This document shows, in pieces, positions 9,918 through 22,200 of a stretch of 64,000 nucleotides of DNA (within the stretch, counting starts at the first letter, position 1; each line of letters begins with the position of its first letter). This DNA comes from Sorghum bicolor. Taxonomy: Eukaryota; Streptophyta; Magnoliopsida; Poales; Poaceae. The stretch lies in NCBI RefSeq assembly GCF_000003195.3, contig NC_012873.2, positions 23,781,317 to 23,845,316 of the forward strand. Direction: 5' to 3'. The notes beneath the pieces are model-generated. The model made no database searches, was not told the origin of the DNA, and saw only the letters and a list, made by a program, of their open reading frames with translations. A program made the position numbers and the translations under genes.

Positions 9918-12083
9918 CCTCTTGCTCGTCCCTGAGCAAGGATAATCTCAGCGATGGATCAGAAGTTGTTGCAATATCTTTGAAATTGACGGTACACATG
10001 CTTTTTAAATAAGATCTCATCTCTAAGTTAGAGTAAACTGTCAAGACTTAAAACATACTTTACCTTCACCATGGGACTTGTAACCGTCACTTCTGTCTTG
10101 AGTGGTTAAAAGATAGAACAGTCTAGTCAAGTGCCATGTCTCTTATTCTTGATCAGCTATAGCTCTGGAGTTTTTGCAGATTTTCAAATAAAACTCAGAG
10201 ATTCCTTGTATGACTCTCTCAGATCTCTCTTTTGTGGTATTTCTGGATCCTTACCAAGGCAGTGATGGTATATTCCTTCTCTCAAAATATGTGGTATTTA
10301 TGGTATAAAGCATAATGACATTGCCTTCTCTCTCACCCTACTCTAATAAGGCTTTAATATCTGGAGCTCATAGGTGGGAGATAAAGTATACATACTTACA
10401 AGACATTTATTGCATAGTCAAACCATGGATCCAAATAAACAAATCATTAAGTCAAATCAAGATGTGCATGTGTGGCGAATGAATGGTGTACGGTGATGAT
10501 GGTGATAACAATGGTGAAAGTCTAATTCTACTTTTTGCTCTTTGAGGGGATACATACCTTCCTTGCTTTCTGAAACTTTATGAGGAGAATGAGATGTTCT
10601 TCTTTTTCTTTTCTCTCGGGTGGGTATCCTGTACCCCTAATTCTACTATTGGACACTTGTCCATTTTTACCTCTCGTCTCACTTTTTCTTTACTTTTGAG
10701 GTTCCGGGCACTTGCCCCTTTTTATGTCCTCGTATCTTTTTTTTAGAACACTCATCTCTTGGGATAATATAGCAAGTAGTACTAACAAGATAACTTGAGC
10801 ATTTATTTCACAGGAAAAAACAATATTTTTGGTCATTCTCTCCCGGATTAGGAGTAGAATACTTTTTAGGTGATTCTTGAGATGAAAATGGGTGGATATA
10901 TGTGGATGGTACTTCCGGAGTAGAAGCAGCATATGTGAGTGAACGTGCAAGTGAATCTTAATTTAACCACATGACAAGCTCCTAAGGGTCTACACAACTT
11001 GACCACACTCGATGCTCATAAGCAATAAATAGTAAATGTGTGGCTCAAAGTCTAGCAAGCATGTATATATGGCTGTGGTAGGAATTTAAACTCTCATCAT
11101 ACAGGAACTCATCATGCAATATTTTAAAGATTTTTCAAAGATAAAATTCTCTAGAATTCTAGCATCTCTAGGAACAGATAAACAGCAGCTCAACCTTCCC
11201 ATATCATATCCTTTAACAACTTAGACTTCAGATCAAGTTTTCTTCCCACAAGTTTAGGTTTAGAGCAAGCTTTAAATTATAACAGTTATGTCTAAACTTG
11301 AGAGAACTTCAAATTTTAAAATTAGGTAGAGCAACTATTCATCATATCCATGCTAGAGGTTTATTATTAAGATTCAGATTAGCATAGCCACTTTGTTTAT
11401 TTATCAAACACACTAAGTAAAAGGCATATAAGCATAAAATCTTTATTTGGTTTTTCATGGTTATGTATATCTATATTTTAATATAGTATAAGTATAAAGA
11501 TAGATAGATAGAAATACTTATTGGGATAAATGGGGGTGCTCTCCCCCAAGCTGAATTTTGACGTAATTTCTCTTGATGTAGCTAGGATGTGGCAGAGGTG
11601 TATTTGAAAGTCAGCAGCATTCTGACAGCGATTACAATGTCCTCCGTCTGCTAGTCTTCTTGATTCTTAAATTATGTGGAGCTCAAATAGACAACAAAGC
11701 TTGTGGAACTGATTAAATGTTAGCATAAATATCTAGCCTTTATCATGTTGAGACTCCTCAATAAATGTTACTCCCTATTTTTATATTTTCATTTTATAAA
11801 GCAGAAAAATATTTATTTTATTTTTATGCCACCACAGTGAATGTACTTATGAGTTTTATGCCACTCGTATACTCACATGGGGCTTACTGTTTTTCACATT
11901 TTTATTTTCTTTTTAGGATAGTATGAACATAATTAACTAAGTAGACTATTTGAAATAATTGAAAGGGAAATGATAACTACCAAGTTTACCTCTTGGCAAG
12001 GCGTTCGGTGTTTTTAAGTCCTCCGAACGGGACTCTCCTCTTTCTCAATTGTCCTGGGATTCGTTGGGTGGCGTAGTCGGTAC
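9918..12083. other. Non-coding 3' internal region of element B
   Basis: AT-rich, with no ORF that resembles pol. This is where RT, RNase H and integrase would stand in an autonomous relative. A short minus-strand frame at 10690-10950 has no recognisable content. The first kilobase is duplicated at 16774-17781. Confidence 0.7.
11541..11556 (-). other. Second polypurine-like tract inside element B
   Basis: The minus strand reads CAGCTTGGGGGAGAG, very like the terminal tract at 9902 but about 1.6 kb upstream of it. It could be a central priming site or the scar of an older element end. Not tested. Confidence 0.45.
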
Positions 12084-12204
12084 TTACAGCAGCGCCTCCT
12101 CTTCATGCATAGTTATCTTCTCTTTCCATACCTGACTCGGTGCTACGGTCTCCTCTGGATAATTCTGTTTAAACTGTACGTCTCCTGACCTTACAACTTC
12201 TCCT

Positions 12205-12843
12205 TCATAGTCTGACCCATCCATCCTTGATGATTTCCCTCCTCTGGTTGCGGTTGCGTCGTTTTCTGACCTGCTTAGATTCTTCAAAGATGTAATTAGG
12301 GTCAGTAAAACAACGGCGTACCATCTCTGAGGGGAAGTGCATATGGACTTCTCCGGTTCCAATGTAGATGATTGCTTTAACGGTGCTGAGGAACGGTCTT
12401 CCAAGGATGATGGGTGGATCGTATTCGTCTTCTCCCATGTCAATAACCAGAAAGTCTATGTAGACAAAATGATCATCTATTTTGACAGGGACATCAGTTA
12501 CTGTTCCTTTAACTTCTCAAAACATATGATCTGCCATCTGGAGCTGAATGTATGTTGGTTTTAAGGGCATGGTTCCGAACAAGAGCCAATAGGTGACTGC
12601 GGCCATTATGTTGTCGCCTGATCCAGTGTCGCAAGTCATCTTGTAGAAGTTGTATCCATTTAGGGAGCAATAGATGCTTGGCATTCCTGGGTCGTCCTTC
12701 TTGGTCAAAAATGGTGACTTAAGTTGTTGATTTTGGCCTCCATGAACTACAGTGACCATCTTAGCTGACTCGGTCCACACTTGCTTGTTCATGTTCCTCC
12801 TGTTGGTCCTCTTCCTTGATTTATGTCTGGATTGATCTGGCAT
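12205..12843 (-). pseudogene. Element B second protease-like region
   Basis: One frame with a single TGA at about 12517. It has a retropepsin-like active site MTCDTGSGDNIM, a middle segment on VPVKIDD and FLVID, and the closing motif PPIILGRPFLST typical of Athila and other gypsy proteases, then a basic tail. It lies directly after another protease-like region (12789-13570), so the element has two. A shifted frame, 12084-12443, overlaps it and is probably a shadow. Nothing RT-like follows. Confidence 0.65.
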
Positions 12844-13570
12844 TTGTGTAATCTTGTTCTTGAAGAAAACATCTCCTTCCTCCCTTTGATGTAGAAACTG
12901 ATCTTGGCAGCACTGGCGTAGATGACAGCTCCTGAGGTGTTTAAGAATGGCCTCCCTAGGATGATAGGTGCTCTCTCATCATTGCCAGTCTCTATCACCA
13001 CGAATTCTGCTGGGGCATATAAGGTACCAACTCGGACACAAAGGTTCTTCAATATTCCTTTTGGAAAACCTTGATTTATGTCTGGATTGATCTGGCATTT
13101 GTGTAATCTTGTTCTTGAAGAAAACATCTCCTTCCTCCCTTTGATGTAGAAACTGATCTTGGCAGCACTGGCGTAGATGACAGCTCCTGAGGTGTTTAAG
13201 AATGGCCTCCCTAGGATGATAGGTGCTCTCTCATCATTGCCAGTCTCTATCACCACGAATTCTGCTGGGGCATATAAGGTACCAACTCGGACACAAAGGT
13301 TCTTCAATATTCCTTTTGGAAAACTTAATCCTGATCTGCAAACTGCAAACACATGGTTGTCTCTAATAAAGGATATGTAAAGAATTTTTCATAGAGTACC
13401 CTAGGCATAATGTTGACACTAGAGCCAAAGTCGCAGAGTGCTTCTGGGACGTCCACCATGCCGATGGCGATCGGGATGACGGGGCGTCCTGGATCACCTG
13501 TCTTGACCAGCAGAAGGTCAGTAGTAACTTCAGTGACGGGGTTACTCCAATTATTACCTGCATCAAACAT
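12789..13570 (-). pseudogene. Element B first protease-like region, with an internal duplication
   Basis: It starts in the gag frame with an active-site segment LCDFGSSVNIMP (DFG/S in place of DSG), then shifts frame near 13345 into SFPKGILKNLCVRVG and ends on APIILGRPFLNTSGAVIYA. That last part is present twice through a 255-bp tandem duplication (12814-13323) that keeps the frame. It belongs to the Athila-type protease family. The element is not competent as it stands because of the frameshift and the stops upstream. Confidence 0.65.
12814..13323. repeat. Two tandem copies of a 255-bp unit inside the B protease
   Basis: Copy 1 spans about 12814-13068 and copy 2 about 13069-13323. By eye they are identical. 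The unit is 85 codons, so the reading frame passes through both. The lack of differences suggests a recent event or an assembly artefact. Confidence 0.85.
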
Positions 13571-13606
13571 GTCTACAAGATTTGCAGTTTCTAATCCTCC
13601 CGGTTG

Positions 13607-14950
13607 TCATGGTATACCGGGGTTAGTAGCAGGAACAGCAGCAGCTATTTGATTTAATTGAGATTCAATCATTTTATTAAAGCTAATTTGATTCTTGATG
13701 GCAGTAGAGATATTATCCATTCTATTATTTATATTTTCTAGCATTTTATCATTTGATGCCAATTTCTTAGATAGGTTATCCATTAGCTTTCCTTGATTAG
13801 ACACTAACTCTCTCAGAGGTGGAAAATTATTATTATTGTTGTAAGAATTGTTACCTTGATAATTACCTGAGTAGTTAGGCCTCTGTTGATTCCAACCTTG
13901 ATTTTGTTGAGGACGGTTGTAGTAGTTATTGTTGTTATTGTTGATGTAGTTCACATCCTCAAGCATCTCAGGGCAGTGATTGCCTGAGTGTCCAGTGTCT
14001 CCACACTCCTCACAAGTCATGTGAGAGTCGTAGATGTGCATAACTTCTTTCTTATCTCCAGCTCTATCATCAAGCTTCTTAATGAGCGGGTCTAGCTTTG
14101 CAGACAACATGTCTACCTCCTTGAGCTGATGCATACCTCCACCTCTCTTGCGTGTCTGGGTCCTCTCTTCATTCCAGCCTTGGTTGGACGCCATCTTCTC
14201 CACAAGAGCTGTGGCTTGTGGTATGGTGAGTGATAAGAATGCTCCTCCAGCTGCAGCATCCATGGTCTCTCAGGCACTGTTGCCGAGCCCATGATAAAAC
14301 GTCTGCATTAGTAGCCAACTCTCCATTCCATGACGGGGACATTCTAGGATGTAGTCTTGGAAGTGCTCCCATGCTTCTGGAATGGATTCATCATTTTATT
14401 GTTGAAAACTTGTAATCTTCCAACGGAGAGCATTGGTCTTGCCCATGGGAAAGAACTTAGCCAGGAAGTTTGTTGAGCAGAGTGCCCACGTAGTATTCTT
14501 CTCCTTTGTAGCGTAAAACCACTGCTTCGCTCTCCCTAACAGTGAGAATGGGAAGAGGCGAAGTAGTATAGCATCTCTGGGGACTCCTGATATGGTAAAT
14601 GTGTTGCAAATCTCCAGGAAGTGTTGGAGATGAGCACTAGCATCTTCGTGTGCCTTCCCACAGAACTGGTTGGATTGCACCATGTGGATAAGTCTAGGCT
14701 TGAGCTCAAAGTTGCCATCGATCTCTGCAGCAGGTCCAGTGCGGATGTTGTCCGTAGTGGGAGCTGAGAACTCACAGATCAATTTGTTCGCCATGGCTTC
14801 GAACTCTGAAGACAAGTTCTGGTGATCTTCTTGATTGGATGAAGCTTCTTGTTGTAGTGTTGATGATCTCTTCTTGAGTTTGGCTCTTGTTTTTCTGAAT
14901 AACGCTTCGGGATTGTCAACAAAATTACCTGGAAGATGTCTTCTATTCAT
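13607..14950 (-). pseudogene. Element B gag
   Basis: One frame from ATG 14950 with in-frame stops at about 14398 (TAA), 14266 (TGA) and 13609 (TGA). The N-terminal half has the Athila-type gag core (LIHMVQSNQFCG, HLQHFLEICNTF, LFPFSLLGRAKQWF, NFLAKFFP). The C-terminal half has a zinc knuckle CEECGDTGHSGNHC and an Asn/Gln-rich stretch around 13800-13950. Gag packages the element RNA. The stops fit C-to-T decay of an element no longer under selection. The start codon is the first ATG after the primer-binding site. Confidence 0.82.
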
Positions 14951-15083
14951 ACATTCCCCTACATAAGATAAAATAGAAAAATATCGGGGTAAAACTGTAT
15001 GAGAGAATAGAAAAGATCAATCATATTAGTGATGCGAATGATAACTCAAAATCCTTTATTCATTCCTGATTAGTAATCAACCT

Positions 15084-15101
15084 TCCCCGGCAACGGCGCC
15101 A
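15084..15101 (-). other. Primer-binding site of element B
   Basis: Minus strand TGGCGCCGTTGCCGGGGA, eight bases after the LTR end at 15110. This sequence is the usual tRNA-Asp-type site of Athila elements, and it agrees with the gag assignment. Confidence 0.85.
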
Positions 15102-15109
15102 AAAATGCT

Positions 15110-16773
15110 TGTTGGGTATTCTTAAAATCATTACCAAAAGTAGACTTAGTTTTTTAATTCTGATAACGGTGCTAAAAATGCCAAACCTATCTCTCATACC
15201 ACTTAAGCCAAGTTGTCATCCCGAGCATGACATGAGAGATGCGGTATTGAAATATTCAATTGCTCTTCTAAATAAATAATGAATGGGATATGCAAGCGCA
15301 CAGATTAATACTGATGTAGCATTTTAACCGGGAAGTATTCCAGGTATCGTTATTTATATTTTTACCACTGGGAAGGGATTAACAATCATCAATATTGATT
15401 ACAGAATAGAATATGAGATTGAGTATCTATCATTGCATGTATAATTGAGAACATTTATCTAACTCTTTCATACAGGGATAAGTGTCACATAAAAGATATA
15501 TGAAGTAATGAATAGTGACAAAGATAATTAATCTGATCAGCATAACTTAGCCACATATAAATATGATAAGCACCTCAATTAGATACTCTAGAAAGTCATT
15601 AGCATGGTATTAGAACGAACTACAAGAATATTTCCTAAGTTATTCTCAACTATATAGTCTAGCTTTATCATAGTTAGTGCAAGCATACTTAGCAATCATT
15701 GTGAGACAAGACTACGCCCATGCATAGTGATATTAGCAAGGTAAATCAGAAACATAGCAATCACTCCCCTGTAATAATGTTGCTCTGCCAGCCCAATACA
15801 CGAGAGGGGGACTATATAAGAATAAATGAAGCTGTCACTATCACGAACTACCCCACGATCTGGCATATTGGGTACAATCGCAGATAGATACGGTATAAGC
15901 ACCACGCCTACACAGTATCTATCATTTACCCATGGATCCGATGGATAAACACTATACGATCCTAAACATGTATATAGATCCAATCTAACTAAGCCAAGTA
16001 TATAACTATGATAAACTAAGAACAATATAATCTTGAATATAAGCAAGTAGAGCAAAGTCATAAGCAATATATTGAAATAGAACAAAGTCATATTCATAAT
16101 ATTGAAGAACAAAGATAATTAGAAGAACAATTAGAAGCACAATTAGAGAATTACCAAGAATCCTCTTGACAGATCTGGAAACCAATCAAAGATTGACTCC
16201 TTCTAGTTCTAATCCTATGTAGCTATGCTAATCTAGATATCTAATTGATGGGGTGGCTCTAATCTTGATCAAAGGCTACTTCTCCCTTGAGGAATAATGT
16301 ATTAGGGTTGAGAGGCTCTCTCCTCCAGGGGCCAGGGGGTCTGGTTTTATAGTCCCTTCAAGTGAATATGGGCCATTGGATCAAACCGACATTAATTGAA
16401 CGGTTATCCTTGATCCTTTAGGTCAGTGGAGATCTTTCCCGAGAGAGAGTCCTGTTTGGACTCCACAGGGGGGCGGGCGCCCTGGTCTCCTAGGCGGGCG
16501 CCCAGGGCCAGGCCCCGTTCGGCCTCGGCTTCCTTCCCGTGGCTTCTGGAGTCTTCTAGAAGTAAGATAATTGCACGACACGTTGATATCTCTATGTAAT
16601 CCCAACGTGTGGGCCTTTCTTCCGTATTCCCTGATAACCCCCTACAGAAATAGACAAACACCAAAAGTCGTGGAATTCTATCAGATAAAACCCTAAGTCT
16701 GGATGTTGATTTCATTTGGATCCTTTTCTTTGTTTATTTGATAATTAGATTTGATACTTAAGGACCGTCAACA
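15110..16773 (-). repeat. Full LTR of element B (1664 bp), shared by two copies
   Basis: Minus strand starts TGTTGACGGTCC next to a polypurine tract and ends TACCCAACA next to the primer-binding site. It is therefore the 3' LTR of the copy on its right and the 5' LTR of the copy on its left. The solo LTR at 51661-52939 is a shorter, diverged relative with the same ends. Confidence 0.88.
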
Positions 16774-17781
16774 AACTCCCCCAAGCTTACCTCTTGCTCG
16801 TCCTTGAGCAAGGATAATCTCAGCGATGGATCAGAAGTTGTTGCAATATCTTTGAAAATTGACGGTACACATGCTTTTTAAATAAGATCTCATCTCTGAG
16901 TTAGAGTAAACTATCAAGACTTAAAACTTACTTACTTTACCTTCACCATGGGACTTGTAACCGTCACTTCTGTCTTGAGTAGTTAAAAGATAGAACAGTC
17001 TAGTCAAGTGTCGTGTCTCTTATTCTTGATCAGCTATAGCTCTGGAGTTTTTGCAGATTTTCAAATAAAACTCAGAGATTCCTTGTATGACTGTCTCAGA
17101 TCTCTCTTTTACGTTATTTCTAGATCCTTACCAAGGCAGTGATGGTATATGCCTTCTCTCAAAATATGTGGTATTTATGGTATAAAGCATAATGACATTG
17201 CTTTCTCTCTCACCCTACTCTAATAAGGCTTTAATATCTGGAGCTCATAGGTGGGAGATAAAGTATACATACTTACAAGACATTTATTGCATAGTCAAAC
17301 CATGGATCCAAAGAAACAAATCATTAAGTCAAATCAAGATGTGCATGTGTGGCGAGTGAATGGTGTATGTTGATGATGGTGATAACAATGGTGAAAGTCT
17401 AATTCTACTTTTTGCTCTTTGTGGGGATACATACCTTCCTTGCTTTCTAAAACTTTATGAGGACAATGAGATGCTCTTCTTTTTCTTTTCTCTCGGGTGG
17501 GTATCATGTGCCCCTAATTCTACTATCGGACACTTGTCCATTTTTACCTCTCGTCTCACTTTTTCTTTTCTTTCGAGGTTCTGGGCACTTGCCCCTTTTT
17601 ATTTCCTCGTATCTTTTTTTAGAACACTCATCTCTTGGGATAATATAGCAAGTGGTAGTAACAAGATAACTTGAGCATTTATTTCACAAGAAAAAAACAA
17701 TATTTTTGGTCATTCTCTCACGGATTAGGAGTAGAATTTTTTTTAGGTGATTCTTGAGATGGAAATGGGTGGATGTATGTG
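16774..17781 (-). repeat. Second copy of the B 3' internal region
   Basis: This is a direct repeat of 9902-10924 with scattered single-base differences and small indels, including the polypurine tract. It stops at 17781, where a family-A LTR starts. The other copy runs on past the matching point, so this one is interrupted. Confidence 0.85.
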
Positions 17782-18928
17782 TGTCGAGGATATCAGTAAG
17801 GGGTATCCCAATTGATGTACATAACGAGATCATCCGTATGAAAGTCGAGATCCCTAATTCGACGCTCTACACAATCACGCGTATAATCATCGACGACCCC
17901 AGCATCGAAGACGGAAAGGGCGTCGAGCGAATCAAGCAGGGCTCGAGCGCCAACTACCGTCGAATACGGAAACGAGCTCGAGCGAGTCGGCGAGCATCGA
18001 GCACAAGGGCGCCGCCCGCCGCCTGACACACGCACGGGAGCCAGAGCATTTAATGCGCCTGTCGCATCCCCACCTAACACGCTAGTCACGGGAAGCGTGA
18101 TAGGGAACAGGCTCCCGTCTCGTCATTCTTTTTGCAGCCTTCCCCACCAAGCGACCCAGAGCGTGTCAGGACGCAGGAAGCAGGGACGAAACGTCTAGTC
18201 AGGACCCCCTCGAGATGCCAAAAGTTAATACTCTGGATAGCAAGGCGCTACGGGGCGTCCGACCCACGACCGGACATGTTTCCTTCCCGAAGAAGGGTTG
18301 GGCGTCGACTGATGGCACTGCCACCACTCTGACATATCAGCCGCCATGACGTACAAGCGTGCAACGGACAAACCAGCCCAAGACGGCGTACAGAGCGGGA
18401 TGTGAGGGCACGCGTAATCATAATCAAGCTACCAGGACGGGACGGCTCGAGACCACGCTGGTACGGAGGCCTCGAGTAGGTCAGCGCGCCATGCCTCTAT
18501 CGACCCCTATTCTGTCACCTATACATGTACCCTAGGTCTCTCCTTGGAGCTATAAAAGGGGAGACCCGAGAATGAACACAGATCACGAAACACCACACCC
18601 ACACGTAGAGGAGTCTCCACACTCCATACCACACTTGTATTCGCCCCTGTACAAGCACTTAGGTGCAAAATAATACAAACTCTCTCCCCCTGCTGGACGT
18701 AGGGCCTTCTCTTGCCCGAACCAGGATAAATCCTTGTGTCTTTTTGCATCACCATCTGGGAAAGGGAAGAACGCATACAAGTTCACAGGTAGGGGTCCTG
18801 CGTGTTTTTTTTCCATCGATTTCCCACTCCTTTCCAGATGGCCACTCTTTCTTCACCGATTCCGCGCTCTACGGTGATTTGGTTTGGGAGTCTCGAGTTC
18901 ATGTCCACTGGCTCCGGCTATGACATGA
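17782..18928 (+). mobile_element. Fragment A': LTR and leader of family A, plus orientation
   Basis: It starts TGTCGAGGATATC like the element A LTR and runs through to the gag leader (18787-18928), which matches the complement of about 8400-8525 in element A. The last 40 or so bases of the LTR and the primer-binding site are deleted at about 18786. The fragment ends abruptly at about 18928 in element C sequence. The bases before it, atgtg, are in the B repeat and could be half of a target duplication. Confidence 0.8.
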
Positions 18929-19236
18929 AATATCTCTGAATAATGACCGCTTCCTGTCAAATCTCCTGCACAATCCCTATATTACCGTGCAAACAGTTAC
19001 CATATCTACCTGAGCACCCTCGGATTTCTCGGATGCGGCAAAGAGATAAGTCAGATTTGCCCCTGCCCATTTTGTCCTATAAGTAGTTCCTTCTCGGGTA
19101 CTCCTTCTCCATCACATCATTCCACAACTCCAACCTCACCTTACCGGCGGCGGCGCTGTTCCAAAAGCTCTGAGATCTCCGACGAGGCTCCTTCTTCTCC
19201 AACTCCAAAACTCTCAAGCTTCTCCTCCGTGGCAAA

Positions 19237-22200
19237 ATGGCCGTCAAGTTCATCATCCCTGAGGTCAGTCCTTCGCACCATCTCTTGTACTTTTCTCGCA
19301 CTCTCATTCATCTGCAATCCGCCGTACTGAATATTTTTCCCTCTTCTCTTTTTTTGTTTTTTTTTATATCTCCAAAACCATTAGGAATCGGCTAACAAAA
19401 TTGTCATCCCCACTGATCGACCACATCTCCAATGCCTTGGCCCGTTAGGGGATCCAGATCCAACCGATCTCATAAACGCAGAAACCAACAGGATCCCTTT
19501 CAGAGCAGAGAACTTTTCTTTGGATCTGTGGAAGGATACTTTTCGTTCCTGGCCCAGCCCTACCGTGGGGTGGACAGATTGGTTTTTGAGAGTCAGCAAC
19601 TCAAATGAAGTCCAATAGGGTGAAAGAAATCTAGCCCAATGCATTAGGTTGTTTATTGCCGATATGCATAGGAACGAGTCACTGCTGATAGCTGCATCAT
19701 ACTTCTGGTCAGACACGCTCAATGCCTTTGTCTTTGGCCATGGCCCTGTTTCCCCCACTCTTGCCGATGTGGCTATGCTCACCGGGTTAGATATTTCTTC
19801 TGCCGATAGCACCCATTTTTATGATACCAAACCCAGTGCTAAGGTAGAAACCCGCTCCATCGGCGGCTGGTCAGGATATATCCAAACATACCGCAAAATA
19901 GGCCCTATTGTCATAAAGAAGCAGACCTGCTTTCTGAACATGTGGCTAGACAAATTCGTGTTTTGTGGTCGATCGGCAGGACCAACTTCTGTTCATCTAG
20001 CAGCAGCGGAAAATCTGGCCAATGGTGGCCGATTTCCCCTTGGCCGATACCTGCTTAGAGCAGCCTATCACCTCCTCCATCAAGTAACTAAGAAGCTCTT
20101 GCTTGGCCAGTCTATCGGCAACTTGGGAGGCCCCTGGTGGTTTATCAATATGTGGCTCAATCTGCATCTGCACAAGCGCCTTGAATTTAACCTGTTCACA
20201 CAGTGTTTCCCAAGGGACATAACCGAAAATCATGTGTTGGAGGAATCGGCAACACGTGCTCCCTTAAACTTCGGCGAGGCTGTCATAGTTTTGCCTGGTT
20301 CAGGGGGTAATCCAGATCAGGTCAGCCGATTCTTTCAAACTCTGTACGAGGGCTTGGCCAGAGATGTGCGAGCATGGTTAGCCTATGATGACCCAGACAA
20401 TATGCTTCCCCTGGTTTTCAACCCATTTGATGAAGCTCTTGACCGGGATAATGAAGTGATGATGGCAATAGTGACTCCCAGAGCCATACCAGTGAATTTC
20501 TTTGGTAGTGGGAAAACCTCCCCTCAGACTTATGAATTTTACAACCCATCGGCACTAGCCCGTCAGTTAGCTTTTGGCCAGCTGCCGATCGCACTCTGCT
20601 ACGCCGATGTGATAAAGCCCAGGGAAATCATCAACAGTCTCCTTGAATGGATCCGAGTAGCCCAACTGCCATCGAGTGCCGATACAGACGTGGATTTATT
20701 GGAGTGGGTTCCAGCCGCCTTCATCACCTAGGCATACAAGCAGTGATGGACGGAATGGAAGGAGCACCTGTTCTGTAAATCGGCCCTCACATACCGCGGC
20801 ATGATTGACCCTGAATACGACGTTCCCAAAGATACTGTAAGTATTTTCAAACCGATGTTTCAATTCTTTCAATTCTGTTTTTATCGGCGATTTACTTTTG
20901 TACTTTTCTACAGGTTGATAATACCCCTCCATTGGTCATCAAAAGTGGCATGCCGATTGACCTATTTGCATCAGGCCCAATCTCTTCAATCGGCCACAAC
21001 GCCCCTACCCTGGCTGCAATCGTGCATCGAGGTATACGCCTGAGGAAGGTCACTACCAGGAGGACCCAGACTCCACCATCGGTAGCTGCTTCCACTCTAG
21101 CACAAGCTTTTAAGGTAGTTGTTAAACCTCTCCGTTTATGCCGATCTTATCTTTACGTCGGCTAGACTTGTATTCACAAATTCTTCTTTGTTGTTACAGC
21201 AAACCAGTGCATTGGCAAAAACCAAGAGCCAAGGTGCCGATGCCCCCCAGTCCAGCCAGCAGAAAAGAAAGGGTGCCAAGAGTACCAGGGCAGAAACAAA
21301 GCGCCAGAAAGTGGCAACTCCTCCTCCTCCTCCTCCGGTATCTCCCATTCCGGTGGAATCTTCCCCTTCTCCTCCAGACGTAGAGATTCAGCAAGCACCA
21401 TCTCCCCCTCTAACACAAGAAGCACCACAAGTAGAGGAAACTCAACTGGAAGAACCCCAACAAGAAGTACCTCAGCCAGAAGACACATAGGCTGATGTTC
21501 ATGAACCAACCACCGATCCAGCAGGTTCCACTATAGCATCGGTGGTTTCCTCTGTTCAAACAAGTACCGTCCTTCCTCAAGGTAACTTGTTTACAAAGTT
21601 AATACCGATGAACCCATCTTTTCATCTCATAATGACTTTTATTAATTTTCAGCTGACGTCATTCCATCGGCAATCCTGGCCGACCAATCTGTAGCCCCAT
21701 CGGCATCTCTGACCGATCAACCCTCGGCTCCATCAGCATCTTCCAGTCAAAGGCAAGAGATCGCCTTGAAGCAAGTAAGTTATTAAACCCCCATCAATAT
21801 TTTTACCGACATTTTGATCACAGAATGACTCACTTTGTTTTCCTTTTCAAGAGCAGGACTCTCCTGACAGCCTATTCTCCTTTGCTATTGATATCTCCGA
21901 TGATGAAGGCGAGGAAGCGAGCTCCTCCCGGGCAGTTGGGATCGCATCAGCAGAGATCAAAGCCATGCTGGAAGAACTATCGGCTCTCCTTCATCAGGAT
22001 ACGGCACAACTGGTCGATGACTCCGACCCAGCCAAGGTTCTGTTCAGGACTCTCAGAGGCCAGATTCCAACCGATATCGAAGAAATCCTCTTCCAAGCTG
22101 CACATCTGGAGAGTCGTCAGCTGCAGTACCAGAGGGCATCTCGGCGCCTTGCCGACAGAGCTGCTCAGGCCCAGCTTTCTGAAGAAATGATGAGAGAGAA

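Larger units (their letters stand above)
9576..17781 (-). mobile_element. Element B: non-autonomous Athila-like family, LTR-sharing tandem pair
   Basis: On the minus strand: the 3' internal end of one copy (17781-16774), an LTR (16773-15110), primer-binding site, gag, two protease-like regions, about 2.2 kb of non-coding DNA, polypurine tract, and a truncated 3' LTR (9901-9576). The block just before the polypurine tract occurs twice (9902-10924 and 16774-17781), so the middle LTR serves both copies. No RT, RNase H or integrase is present between protease and polypurine tract. Both ends are cut by family-A LTRs. Confidence 0.8.

Noticed and set aside
15696..16112. Minus-strand frame of 138 codons in the B LTR
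   Set aside because: Hydrophobic AT-rich translation inside an LTR, with no motif and no support as a gene.
17360..17674. Plus-strand frame of 104 codons near the B polypurine tract
   Set aside because: It lies in a duplicated non-coding block, and the copy at 10500-10740 does not keep the frame.
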